A DNA stretch of 64,000 nt from Psettodes erumei. Taxonomy: Eukaryota; Chordata; Actinopteri; Pleuronectiformes; Psettodidae. Shown here piece after piece: positions 48,729 through 61,700 of this stretch. Where the stretch lies: NCBI GenBank assembly GCA_016785225.1, contig JAFBJZ010000411.1, positions 2,222,001-2,286,000 of the forward strand, in the 5' to 3' direction. Made by a program: the position numbers and the translations under genes. Below the pieces are notes generated by a model. The model was not told the origin of the DNA and made no database searches. It saw only the letters and a list, made by a program, of their open reading frames with translations. Each line of letters starts with the position of its first letter. The stretch's first letter is position 1.

Positions 48729-51160
48729 ACGAGGCATCCTGTCCTGCGGTTGTCATATTAAGAATGAGTGGGGTCGGTTGGATTCATCCTTTACAGTAGC
48801 AGCTCGTCTTATAATTTCCCAAGATTTTAAATAGTCTGGAGTGTTTATGCTCTCTGTCTGATCATTTGGAATATTTCTTCCCTTTTTTTCCAGATAATTC
48901 TCTATCACGATCATCTGTACGCGGTGTGCAATGAGACAAGTCAAACAGTCTGTGTAACTGTACATACTCAACCCGATTGTAAAAAGAAAAAAACGTAGAA
49001 GACAGAAGCCATGTTGAACTGTTAGAGGAATGTAAATTTTGTGTACAGTTGTCTTTCTTTTTTTTTTACTTAATGTAAACTAACAGGCCTCACGATATTA
49101 ACAGAAGACCTTAAAGTGATATTACTTTCACTTTGTGTTTTTATGTTTACATGTCACAAGGGATGTTCAGATTATTTAGTATTTCTTTATGTGAAACACA
49201 GGTGAGAGTATGATTTGAACATTTGATATGAAAAACTTGTTGAATTGATTAAAAAAAACACTGTACAAACCCTAAAAGCAACTTTGATGTGTGAAATACA
49301 CGTTTAAAAGTTTAGTAATGAGCTTTCGCCCCATGTGGTAAACAATATTTTTTTTACTTGAAGGATGTCACAGTGTAGCAGCCCCCCAAGTTAACGCTGG
49401 AGCTTACAATGCGTTTTGCAGGATTTAGTGATGTGCATTTAACAAAAGCCATCGCTCACACAGTCTGAAAAATTGAAAGGTCATTATCTAGAAAATGTGA
49501 GCATAGTTTATCTTTTTTTCGAGTCAGGTCGCTTTTCACCTTCAAGATAAAGAAATTTTTTTTCACATGGTTACAATCAAGACACCACCATCTCTTTTAA
49601 CGTAAAACGTGGACAGCCATACATGTTTAAGGTCTAATTTCCCGCTGCGTTTTACAGTTTTTCCACCAGGGGGCAACACCAAAATTACATTACCAAAGTG
49701 CAAACCGCAGGCCAAACTCAGGCATGAGGGATGCTTGTTTAAAGCGTAATGTAATAGCGCAACCTGGCCGTTTGTGATTGTGTTACAGGAGCGAGTTAAT
49801 CACCTGCAGTGGATCAGATTTGGTAACCCAAGCTACGAGATTAAATAACTGAAAAATATGAGCCAAAACCGGGGAGGCGGCCGAAAGACATTACTGCCGC
49901 ATGAGAAACACAATTGCACTTTTTTTTTATTCGTAGAGAAGTTGTTGACCCCGCATCTTTACAGCTGGACAGGGCAAGGTAGGCAAGGAGTAGACTGTGC
50001 GCCTGCCTGCAGCGAACACACACGCGTTGTGTAAAACAGTTATCAGGCTGTCCTTTCTTTTTCTTAAAAAAAACCCAAACCTATTTGTATCAACACGTTT
50101 CCTCGGGAGCTGCGCCATGCAAGGGCAATGATCTGCTTATCGTGAACGTGCGTGTTGGCAGGGCTACTTCTTTTATTTCTGCAGGCCAGGTTTGAAATAG
50201 CAGACCTTTTGGTGTGGCCTCTCCCGGCATCGCATCATCACACCCGTTTTCTCTCTGCACCTGGCAGAGCCGCGCCAGTCCCCACGAGGACAGAGAGGAA
50301 TTTCACACTAATCTAATATCCTCGCCACATTACTCATTTGGGCAGTCTTCCTGACTTCCAGCGCATTTCCTCATCCCGGTTCCTGACTGGTGTCAGATCC
50401 TGCATCTTCTGGGCCTCTGAGATTCGAGGGCTTTATATAGTTTAATTCTGGCGTCTGGTGTTTTTTGCTGTGATGAAAATTCGCCCAGGAAAAATATTAT
50501 ACGTACGGAAGAGGTCAAAACCATTAGTGGCGTCATTGATGAGTTGATCATCAGCAAGCAAGTATTTTGAAAATGTATCAGTTGTTTGTCAATTTTCAAG
50601 CAAAACCTCCAAACATTCTCCGCTTTGTTTCTTAATGTAATGATTTGCTGCTTTTCATTTTCTTATACGTTATATACAGTATTACACTGAATGTCATCCT
50701 AGTGGTTTTGGCAACACAATCTGTGATTGATTTGTTTCTATTGAAATTGGTTGTTAGTTGCTGCCTTGATGTATTGTGTCGTAGCCGCTCTCTGGTTTTA
50801 TTGGCCTGGAGTGCTGAGAACCCACCCGTTAACAGCTGTCACTCCGTAGGAACAATCGCTCAGTATGGTACGAGTCATTCATGGAAATTAAGGAGCAGCG
50901 ATTGAAAAAGCATCTCACGCATTTTGGCCCAGTGTTCGGCTCGAGCATTTAGAGGAGACCTTGGCCTCTGTCGTGCTGACCTTTCGGGGGAGCGCTCGTT
51001 TTCTGTCCTCCCCTAAAACCGCGCGCCGTTAATATGTCATAAGTGGGACAAGGGCTGGAGAAAGATAAACGTGTTTCTCCGCAGAGCCGGTGGGACGCTG
51101 GTGGGACATTTCCACACGGTGTCACTGCAGCACCGATTGCTGTGGGAGCCGTCTCGTTCC
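48729..51160. other. Intergenic DNA downstream of kat5, no gene seen
   Basis: 2.4 kb with only short ORFs on both strands and no plausible exons. A CTCF-like motif is at 49673-49688. Confidence 0.6.
49673..49688 (+). promoter_or_regulatory. CTCF-like motif
   Basis: CCACCAGGGGGCAACA fits the vertebrate CTCF core (CCACNAGGGGGC). It stands between kat5 and the gene-poor right part. A sequence match alone does not show occupancy. Confidence 0.4.
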
Positions 51161-51243
51161 CAAAATGACCTCTGGTGTGATTTATAGGTGATTTGTGATG
51201 GTCTGAGCTTTCCAGACTGCTGGTCACACCAGAGGTCATTTTG
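51161..51243. repeat. Perfect 20-bp inverted repeat with 43-base loop
   Basis: Bases 51161-51180 and 51224-51243 are exact reverse complements; two wobble pairs could extend the stem inward. The 43-base loop includes a smaller hairpin (GTCTG ... CAGAC, about 51201-51217). It could be the end of a small foldback transposon or a structured RNA. No flanking target duplication was established. Confidence 0.8.
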
Positions 51244-51632
51244 CAAATGATAGTCTGTTATAAAGATTAGACCCTTATTCCCCAATAAGTAATGTGCATA
51301 TGACCTCAGTCGTACATTCGACTGAAACTGCATCTTGGCCCTATCAAAAAATGAAGAATATGAATATTTGAATTATTTATTTCTAATTTTACTCCACCTG
51401 TATGTGAGGTTAAGAAGAGTTAAACGTTTGCATTGGCTTATTTTTGTGCTCATTGACGCTGAACACTGTAGGATGAAGCGGCAGAAGTCCAAAAACACCC
51501 CCTACCCACAGTCAAACACGTGCTAAGGTGTGCTTGTTTTTGAAGAAAACTGTTTAACTACTATCAACAAGTGCCTGTGTTTTTTATTTTTCTTATCTCT
51601 TCAAGACACACATCACCGACAACGCAGGCATC

Positions 51633-51670
51633 TCCTCCTCCTCCTCCCTCCCTCCCTCCCTCCCTCCCTG
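51633..51670. repeat. TCC/TCCC simple repeat
   Basis: CTC triplets grading into TCCC tetramers; the open frames on the opposite strand here are repeat products. Confidence 0.9.
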
Positions 51671-52487
51671 CCCCCAACCCCAGACCAGAGCCGCTGACCT
51701 GGTAACACACACACAGCCATATGGTATGGCCGGGACGAGACTCCATCCAGTAATTAGGGGGATGGTGCCGGACACTCAGCTGCGCTGCGGTGGAGGTCGA
51801 GCAGCGTGATTCGCCCTCTCTCCCGGGCATCATCATCTGGTTCGTCCAAATTCGCAGGTATGTATTTTTGAAGGACGGTGCGGTGACATGACTGGAAGGA
51901 AAAGGCGAGCTGTGTTGTCATCCTCCCGTGCGCTCATTGTTCTTAAGCAGGCGGATTGTTTGTTGTGGTCTCGACGCACACTGGCTACGTTTGGGGAGTA
52001 CACAGAGGTCTCTGCAAATAAACAGACTGTCACACATAAACACACATGCACAGCCTTTTTTTTTTTTTTTACCTCTGCCCCCCTCCGTCTGCCTTTATCT
52101 TTTGAGCCTTTATCTCTTCTGTGCAGTAATGTTTCAGTTTTGACACAGAAGACTGTGACTTTAAATGACTGTGCTGGATATTACAAGTGCCTCTTTTCAT
52201 CAATATATTAATCAAGCAAAGAGATTAGTTTGGATAAAATAAAAGATTCAGACACTGTGGCATATCGCGCTTTGGCACAGCGTTGCAGCAGCAGCTATTC
52301 TGCCAGATTTCTGGTGGTTCGCGTCATGGCTTTATGCACAGCTCTTGAGCATTTGACTCGGTAGATTTTGAAATTCAGTCTTTCGCCAGTGGAGCATTTG
52401 GCGTTTTCTGTTTACGGCGCAGAGAGCTCGGCCACTGCTGTCTGTCGCTGCCTCAACCTCTCTCTGACAAGGAGCTGAGAAGGGGGG

Positions 52488-52582
52488 AGGAGAGAGAGAG
52501 AGAGAGGCTGAGCAGAGCTGTCGTGTGTGTGTGTGTGTGTATGTGAGAGAGAGAGAGAGAGAGAGAGAGAGGAGGAGGAGAA
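52488..52582. repeat. Compound GA / TG / GA microsatellite
   Basis: GA tract, then about 20 bases of GT, then a longer GA tract grading into GGA triplets. Confidence 0.95.
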
Positions 52583-52720
52583 AGAGGGGGTTGGCTTTAG
52601 TGTGATGTGAATGGAATAGAATCAGCGCGAGAGGGAGAAAGAGGGAGGAGAACAGCACAAATCAACCTGCCTCTTGACTTAAACAACGGAATAGAGGAGC
52701 CGGTAGACACAGAGATCGGG

Positions 52721-52722
<2 letters not shown>

Positions 52723-52752
<30 letters not shown>
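52723..52752. repeat. GT microsatellite
   Basis: Pure GT run of about 30 bases inside the possible first exon. Confidence 0.95.
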
Positions 52753-52753
<1 letters not shown>

Positions 52754-54048
52754 TGCGTTTTGGGTCCGTGCTTCATTTTATTTTTGGAGAGAGGAAGAGA
52801 GAACAGCGGACAGGAGGAACTGAAGGAGGAGGGAAAGAGCCTCACCGTGGAGATAGATAGCAGAAAAATGCTGTCATGGGGAGAGAAGGGGAGGGAGTCG
52901 GCAGAGAGGAACAGGATGAAACAAGGCAGGGTCGAGCAGAGCTGAAATGTGGAGGTAAGCCTTTTTCTTTCTGTATCGAGATTACGGAGAATTCACCTTC
53001 CAGTCCCCCCCACCCCCCACCCCACCCCCCAACCCCCACCCTGTGTCCTCTTTCTGATGGTAATGACTTCAGATGGATGGCTCTGCACACCGTGTGTGCC
53101 ACATACCTCTGTACAGGCATGCATATGTCGCACAATCGAACCACAGTGTATGAGAGCGATAGAGGATGTGAAAATAATGGCTTGGTATTATTTTCATCAT
53201 CCAGCTTGCCCCCCACCCCCCCGCCTCTCTGCCCATTGTATTGTTGGCAGCTCTTTAAAAATGCATTTTACTCAGTGAGCTAACGTGCTTGGTACATACC
53301 ATTTGCACACGACATTTTAGGTTTAAATCCGGCTTGCAACCTTTGTCGCATTTCACCCGCACCTCCCCACCATCCCCCCGCCTCCTCCCCCTGCCTCCCC
53401 TTCTCACCCCCCCCCTCACCCCCTCCATTCCACATCATCTTTCCTGTCTCCCCTTCCATTGTGCACTCTCCAGCCGGTCAGGACTGTCTTTAAAAACAGT
53501 GTTATGACATTGTCAAGAAGCCGCTGAGAAACCCTGCTGTGGAGCGCTTGTGGCTGCAGGACTCAGAGACGAGGGCAAGGTGGAGGGAGGAGGAGAGGGG
53601 GTGATGGGGGGTGGGGGGGGTGGATGGATGGATGGAGGGACACAGAGAATGAAATAGAGACAGAGGAAAAAGGAGATGCAGGGACAAAAAGAGGGGCAGG
53701 ATTTATTGTAGATACATATTTTTTAAAAAGCCACCATTACTGTTGGTGTGTGCAGGGGATTTGTGTGAATAAAGAGGATTGTAACTCTACTGCATGTGCA
53801 CAGACAATGATGGAATGGAGAACCACAACCGGAATTGGGGTGTTGTTTTCAAGGTGGCACAGAAAATGAGGGATGCGGGAGTAAGGCCCCCCCCACACAC
53901 ACACACTCACCTTCCTCACCTTCCTCACCCACCTCACCACCCCCTATCTACATTCGGAAGGGGGCTGTGTGTTTAGGAGACGTTTGTGCTTCAGGGGCTG
54001 GATAAGGGCTGCTGAGGGGAAAGAAAGGCAGAGATGGAGAGAGCTGTT

Positions 54049-54121
54049 GGGGGGGTAGGGGGTGGACGGGGGGTGGGCTGGGGGGGGGGGGTGGAAGCAG
54101 CAGAAGCAGCAGAAGCAGCAG
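54049..54121 (+). repeat. G-run cluster followed by GCAGAA repeat
   Basis: Six or more runs of three to twelve G within 45 bases (54049-54093), then tandem AGCAGA hexamers. The G-runs satisfy the usual four-run G-quadruplex pattern. Confidence 0.85.
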
Positions 54122-57100
54122 CTTACATAAGCCAGTGCACTCAAAGGACAGGCCATTTAATTTACATTGAGCCGCATGGTTCCTCATGCAATGTGGTATT
54201 CACCGTGGTTGACATTAGCATCTTAAATGATAAAATGCAGTCGGACCTGACATGATGGAAGGGAGGATGTGTGAGGACCGAATGTGACTTGATGGCAGTG
54301 TGTTTGTGTGAGACCAGTGGCAGGGTGTGATGTTTTTCATCAGGGTCAACTTCTAATGTGATGTAGTTCGGCGCCTGTATGTAATGAAAATCCATTACCT
54401 ACAGTTGTTCTTTACAGTAAAATGATAAGCATGTCTGCATGAAGCACGCTTAAATAGCGGCGCGAACAGTATGGAGCCTGTTCCTGCTCAACTCGGCCGC
54501 TTGTCGACTTTTATTCTGCTGCACTGCTTTCACAGGGTTCTGCTATATAAAGAGGGCAAAATCCTCAGTCATGGACAAACAGTAAAAAAGTGAGAAGCGG
54601 TTCCTAAATGCAGAGTGCACATGTGTTATGTGATGCGGCAGGTGCACAGATCCAAAATTATTTTAAAAGCTTACTAATACCAGAATAACCCAAGCTGCCG
54701 TGAGGCATCATGCTCAGTGATTTTGCTTTGCTCGCCATAAAAACTTAATGTTCGATTTTTGTTTTGCTTAAAGAAATGCTTTATTGATTGCTCTCTCTGC
54801 AGAAGACACATTCTTTAAGTCAAACTGATGAAAATTTACTGTATTGGTGAAATGGTTTAGCAATTTATGCCAGTTGGTTTTCATTATTTCCCATAATTGA
54901 ATCACCTCCCCCAGTCATTTGTATGACAATTACATGTCTGCCCGCTATTACCTTGTATGTGATGAGAGACACTCGGATTAGGTAGCTAACAGTTATTTTT
55001 ATTTCTTGTTAATCTGTGGCTCGCTTTCTCATTTGATCAATTTTATCAGTTGTTTAGTGAAAAATCACAATCTCACACTGCAGAAAGTGACATATTCACA
55101 CCCCTTTTTTTGTCCAACCAACAAGTTTAAACCCAGAGATATTAACTTTACTGTCACAGAAAGCAAAGCTCATCACATTTGACAAGCTAGAACAGTCGGG
55201 CATGTTTTCTTGATGACTTACTTGAGTGATTAATCTATTATCAAAAAAATGTTGCAATCAATTAATTGACTAATGAGTTCCAGTTTTGGATACTCTGATT
55301 GCGAGCGCATGTTGCAGTCACTTGACACTTGATGTTCGGTCCTCATGGAGATACTCGGTCTGTTGCCGTTCGGTCCAGCAGTAGCTGAGCTGGAGGCAAC
55401 GCGGTCATTTGACACGTTTATTATGTGAAGCTTCTGAAACAAATCCAGAGTTTTTGTTGCTGAAGGTCAGAGATGGACCATGAGCGAAAATAGCGTCCAT
55501 GCATAAGGGCTCTATTGTTCTTCTCAGCACAGTAGTGTGCAACCTTTTGGTGTTTTTTTCCTAAGAGAGAGGTTTCCTCTGTGGGACACGTGCTGCTCCA
55601 GGTTGGGCAGGACGGGAGAGGAGACTCTTGAATCGATCGGCCTACTTTTCTTTCCTGCACCAAACAAGAGCCGACAGAGCTTGACTGTATATACGTGAGT
55701 CACGTCGTGGATTCAGATGTCGTTCTCAGTCGTTATTGTGCAACAGAGAGGCCGAGCCATTAAAATAATCCTAAGTGCTCCCTCGGTCGCTGTTCATGCC
55801 AGCAGTAACCATCATCGTGGTAGTGAAACCAAATCATGTTAAGATACAAAGAACTGCAGGAGACAGCTGTGTTATCATTGTTTGTCTTTTGTAAATTCTG
55901 GTGCAAAAGTGAATAACCTTTGTGTTCTTTGCACTGAATAATGATGATGACAGGCTGTTAGCAGCCACACACAGTTGCGCAGTACAACTGAGTCACTGTC
56001 ACGGCCGGTAGATCCGGGCTAATATCGTCTGAAGTCGCTTGTCTCCCAGGATTTCAGCTTTAGCTCACCTTGTTTGTCCTGTTTCTGAACAGACTGATAC
56101 TAAAATAACTCCCCATCCACGGAGCATCGGCTTCAGCAAACAGCTGACAACAGTCAACAATCTGCAGTTTTAAATGCAACATTTGTTGTTTCTGAAGGTG
56201 CCTTTAGTTTGCACTGCGTTACACAAGGGAGTCCTAATGCGTGTGTTTGAGCAAAGAGTTGTCCAAAATGTAGCACAGATCAGGGACTCACAGTGACTTC
56301 GATCTGTTTCTGCACTCAGCCATGGAGATTTAGATGAACACGTTGAAAGGTTACCAGGCAGACTTTGTTCTGCTCTGAGTCAGCATCATATCATTCCCCT
56401 CGTTTGGAGGCATTTTGCATGGCTACACCCAAGCGAGCTCTATGTGGTGGCTCAGGGAGGAAGGCAGTTGGACAGGCGGAGTTTTCTCCCTGTTCGATGG
56501 CAGGATGCCGGCAGTGTAAGCCACTGGGTGGATCCTCTTAGCTTGTGCATGGTTGTCACCTGGCCCCTGTTGGCCGGTCGTCTTAAAGGAAGATCAACCT
56601 CATTGGTTTTGTCCAAGGCCGTTGGCCTTTTGTAGCCACCTGGGGGTCCTTTGGACAGTTAAGAAAGAGCAAAAGAAATGTAAGATAGTGACTTACTCAG
56701 AATTTTGGACAAAAATGGATTGCAGAGTCCAGATAGCTTTTAAAATGTCCTTGTCTACAATATAATTAATTATCATATTAATATGAACATTGGCTGTTCA
56801 AGTTTGAGGTCGAACAAGTGCAAGTACACCGATGATGAATGTTGTTTCAGACCTGCTTGCATAAATGATGTTGTAATAGTTTGGATAGTCATCATAAGAG
56901 GGAGAGCGAGAAACCGCGCCAGGCACAGCTAACAACAAAAACCTGATGTAATAGTCCTAAAATATGTGGAAGCTGCTGTCTTTGTGAGACAGATTTATGT
57001 AAGCATCTGTTGTGAATACTTATGTTTCTGTCTTCTATATTTATACAAGTCACATAATTTAAAAAAGAACTCCTCATACTGTACCATGTTCACATTTAAA

Positions 57101-58692
57101 ATGCTTCCTTTATAAAAAATATTGAAGCCAATTCACAATGCCCCTCTCAGTTATGTCATACATACATTAAATCATGATGCGGTGCAGTGGCTCTTTGTCA
57201 TTGTTCCCGTTGCTGTTACAGGCAAAGTGCACTCAGGGGTATTCAGAGCCACTGAAAGCTGCCCAGGACCAACCACTCATCTTCACACCATGTCGTTTCA
57301 TCGCCATGCTTGGTGGACAGAGATCAGAAAGGACAGAAAAGATCTCTCGCTGAGAGGAGTGTAAAAATACCCTTGTGAAGAATATCCTAATTTGGGCTAA
57401 ATATGTGAGATTATCAATGTTTTTATTTCCGGGGGCATCTTTGTTCTTACACAACTGCGAGGGAGAAGTTGCATTTACAGTGGCGTGGCTAATAAAGAAG
57501 TGAGAGGAGAGAGCAGTTTGTGCAGATACCTTGCAGTCCTGCGTTGTCTGTCTACCTAGGGACAAACAGCCTCTGCACACAGGAAATTGACAAAAAAGAT
57601 GTAACCTCAGTGCCACAGAAAGGAAGAGGGCTTGAGGGGGTGCCTCACGTTTACTTTGAAATGAAGTTATGCCACACTTTCTGTTATTCTTGGCCATTTT
57701 CATTGATGTGACTTGCAGTCAGAGCACTGAGAAAAAAAAATTTGTGGCACAAATTATAGTAATGTTGGCCCCAGGCTGAGAAACTTTAAAATTGAGCGGG
57801 TTATGTCTGTAATGGCTCAGTGAATCATTTCATGCAAGCATTAGTGCACTGGCACTCACAGGATTAGCAGGATGCATGGCAGACTCCTGGTGACATGCCG
57901 TGTTTTCATTCACAAGCGTGGAAACGGCTATCTGGATCATAGCAAGCACGTCGGCGCACGAGCTGTTCCTTTTCGTGTCGGTCAGAATTTGCAGTGCTGC
58001 TGGTGTGAATGACACAAGCCCACCAGGCAGAAAAGTGTGCCTGCAGTGTGCAGGTGTTCGGGAAACCCCTGAAAATATTTACTGCTTATACTGCAGGTGT
58101 GTGGTGCTGCAGGAAAGCAGAAAGCATTGCTGGTCGCGATCGGCACATAATTACACCATTGACTTTACAAAAGCCTGCACTGTGAGAGTCAACAAGAGAC
58201 AGTAGTCTAATTTTTCAAATTAATGATGGCAATTTGTGTCCGCTGAGATCATAACGGACACAGACCAAACTAGTGAGGCTTGCAGGTTTAATGGCAGCCA
58301 TCTAGAGGTGGCATTTCCTCGCTGCTCATGTCATAAGCAACACTTATTGAGAGCAACTGAAGGCAGCTTTTGGGAGATGTGCTCCTATAAACAAGAGAAA
58401 CGGGGATCAGTTCGGTTGCCACGCGGCCCTGCAGGATTTTCATGGGCAGCCGGCTGCATTTCAGTGGGCTGAATAGCGAGGACGGTGAGGAAGCGGAGGA
58501 GGTCAGCGTCTCTTCCTTTGAAAGTAGACACGGTAACAGTTCAGGGTGCTAATAAAGCAATATTGAGCAATCTCTTTTCCTCTGCCTCAGAGCTGCTTAC
58601 ACAGATGACGGAGGGATAACAGTGAACCGTTGAGCTCAACATAATAGATACAGTCATGAAGCTGAGGGCCAGTTCCTTTCCCTGTCACACGC

Positions 58693-58728
58693 CCACACAC
58701 ACACACACACATACACACGCACACACGA
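58693..58728. repeat. CA microsatellite
   Basis: Imperfect CA run of about 36 bases with TA and GC interruptions. Confidence 0.9.
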
Positions 58729-61700
58729 CGGTCGTAGAGAGACAGCTGCGCTTCCTGTCACTGTGAAGCCAGTGTGTCACATCTTTATGGCGCGGACACT
58801 GTTTTATGGAGTCAGCAAAGGCGCACAAGAACACACATCTCTCACATTTATGTCTGAAGTCGGTCTGCCCGTCCCTCTCTCTGAAAGGTGTATTTTCAGA
58901 TACACAGGAAGTGGCAGTGTACACTATTGATGTCATGGCAAATAACATGTCAAACAATAGTTTGAGTTCAGTACTATTGTACTTTTATCGCAGCAGAACA
59001 GCACGTAGGTACAGTAGCGCCTAAAATTCTATTTTTGTTTGCTTGACTTTTAGGTTGTACTATTTATTACAAGAGGAAGTTAGAGTTTTATTATGAACAA
59101 TACTATAGAAAGAGCTTTTCAGAGCATACTTCCTCTTTGTATTTATTGAAAGAGGTTCACTGTTGCTTACAAAAAACCAACAAAACTATGTCTATGTGCT
59201 TTGGTACATGCAGATTCTTTGCTCTGACACCTCCACTACTTTAGCACCCTGTTGTCTTAATAAAACCCCTTTTTCTTACAAAAGCAGCCAAAGGCCAAAA
59301 GGCACACATTTGATGACCTCAACTGCACTGGTTTACTGTAAGACATGCATGCGCAAAGACGTCAGACACAGACTCGTATATAAATCATAACAAGTTGGCT
59401 CAAGTTTGTGTGCGTATGTCTGTCTGGATCCCCGATGGCTTGAGAGTGGACAAGGGAGCAACCAACCAATGAATAATTAACGTCTTGGTAACCCTCGCCC
59501 CCTTTCGCCCAGCCTCATTAATAATGTATGACGCAGAAGATTTATTTTCAATTTTTGAAGGACACGTTTAAAGGAGGGCAGCTCACCTTGAAATTAAAGT
59601 TATTTGTCTGTGTGTGTGTTTTGTGTGTTTGGAGATGATGCTTTATCCTACTGTAAAGCCTGGGGGGAGGTTTGACCTCTACATACAACCATGCAACATT
59701 GCCATACAGCAGAGCTGACCCAGACAAAGGCAGTATTTTACTGACCCTTTTTGCTGATTGGTCCTTTTGCAGGAAAAGGCATTTCTCTTTTCCACTAGTT
59801 GAAATATTTTCCTCTCCAGACTTTTTGTGAAATGGAACAAGACATTTTTTTTCTCAGACAACACAATAAAACATGTTTGGTGGGGAAACCCTAATGTCCC
59901 TCAATCCTTAAAGGGCCCAGTAAGCATCAGCACTCTGTAAGATAACAAAAGAACAGCAAAAGAGGACAGGTGTAGCGACTGCTTTTATATTTTCTGTGTT
60001 GCCATGCACCAGTCGTCACATTTGGAGGAAGTAACAGTTTGTGCATTTGCTTCATTCTTATCTGTTATCATCACCTCCAAGTACTGTGAAAACATGATTA
60101 AAGCAAGAATTCAAAAAAAAGGAGCAGTCAGACTCCACAGGTGATGATACATGCATTATAGATGGTAGGCAAAAAAGGTGTGGAGAATTGCTGGCACAGC
60201 AGGGAAATGAATGATCATCAATGATAGGATCAATCCTTGGGTTATTATCATACCTCCTGGCAAGAGTATCATTATATAGTAGCAGAATTTTTTTGCCACC
60301 TTGACAGTCAGTCTCTTTTATTAAATCGGCCCATTGAGCAAAAGGTACCCGGGATGCTGGCTTATGTGTCTTTGGGGACCAGTAGTGCAGATTGACGTTT
60401 GTAAACTGTTTGAATGAAAAAGGCAGATAAAAAGACATTACAAAGAGAGTGCTGCAGTGCCATCCACTTAACAGCCCCTCGATTTGGCCCAGTTCGCTGT
60501 CCGCATTGTGGCGAAGGGGAGGGTGGGGTTGGTGGGGATGATTGAGGATGCCTTGAGAGAGTGGTGGGCATTGGAATTAACTCACTGAATCGGATCCAGC
60601 CACATTAATGCGCATTTACTCTCTCAAAAACACTGCAGCCGGCTCAGTTCAGAGCCACGTGTTCGGCAGGAAAGCGGGGACGCAACCTGATCTCAAATGT
60701 AACAGCGTTGCGAGGGATCAATAATGAGAGTGAGCCTGAGCCTGGCTTTAAATTTCCCCAAATCAATCACTATTAGGGAGTTGATTTAGACCTTGCGGTT
60801 GAGAAATCAACGAGGCAGCTTTTAACTTTAAAGATAGATGCTGACACTCAAACAGCTGACCCGGATGCCGTGAAGCTGAACATTAAAAAGATTTTCCAAA
60901 ATGATGCCTGAGCTAAACGAGGTGCAGTAACATGCATGCTGCTGGATGTTTGTGTTAGCGCTGGCTTCTCCATCTCCGTCACTGTAATGTTGAGTCAGAG
61001 CACTCTTCTGCTTTGAAAGGCTGCTTGTGTAATATGTGCCGGCAGTGTGTTTCTCAAAACTGGTTAAATCAAAACAGTAAGTAACAGCAACTTGACAGTG
61101 ATGTGGTAGACTTTATAAGGCTGCAGTAAGAGCACAACTTTGGCACTGGTCACATCTAATTGCTGCTAAGCTCCTAAGCCGATTTTCACAGCTTCACCTG
61201 AAGGGAAATCAGATCAAATCTCAATAGCCCACATTAAAATGCAATCTGGATTTTACCGCTAAATAGTTTGAGTGGCTGCACCGTCAGCATTAATTATGAC
61301 ACAAACAAATGAGTCATGTATAAGTTGACTTCAGTTACTGGCAGAACATCTCAGATACTGCTCATTCATGCTGCGGTGGGGTAACGCATATGCCATAGGT
61401 GTGGAAGTGTTGAGTAGAAACGATGACGACACCCATCCTCTCCGAGTTCAGATGTCAGTCGTCTCTTCCTGTTTCACAGGACGCAGACTTGCACGAGCGG
61501 GTGCAAAATAAGTCAAGCGGCCATGACTTCCCCAAAACGCTCTGCTTGTTTAATATGCCTCTCCTCTGAGCTCTGAGTCCACTTTGTGTCACGACGTTGT
61601 ATGCCAGAGGCCCGTTAAGCTTGTGACAGGTTTAACTTAGAAGTGAAACTCTTTACTGTCGTCAGTTAAACCACATATGCACCCTGGACAGACGCTGGCT

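Larger units (their letters stand above)
52350..52954 (+). other. Possible first (non-coding) exon and promoter of a gene continuing rightwards
   Basis: GA-rich segment ending in a good donor (GGAG then GTAAGC, exon end 52954), within a region of many GAGA and TG tracts. Such sequence is common in first exons of large neuronal genes, but there is no known coding exon to pair with it in the remaining 11 kb. This is inference only. An ATG-started frame at 52876 would read through the donor, but it is low in complexity and I do not call it coding. Confidence 0.25.

Noticed and set aside
52842..53283. Overlapping ORFs of 109-135 codons on both strands
   Set aside because: Driven by proline/glycine-rich C- and G-tracts; low complexity.
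57233..57703. 156-codon minus-strand frame
   Set aside because: No family resemblance, no splice or poly(A) context, ordinary composition; consistent with a chance frame in non-coding DNA.
60058..60438. 126-codon minus-strand frame
   Set aside because: No domain or homologous motif, in gene-poor DNA.
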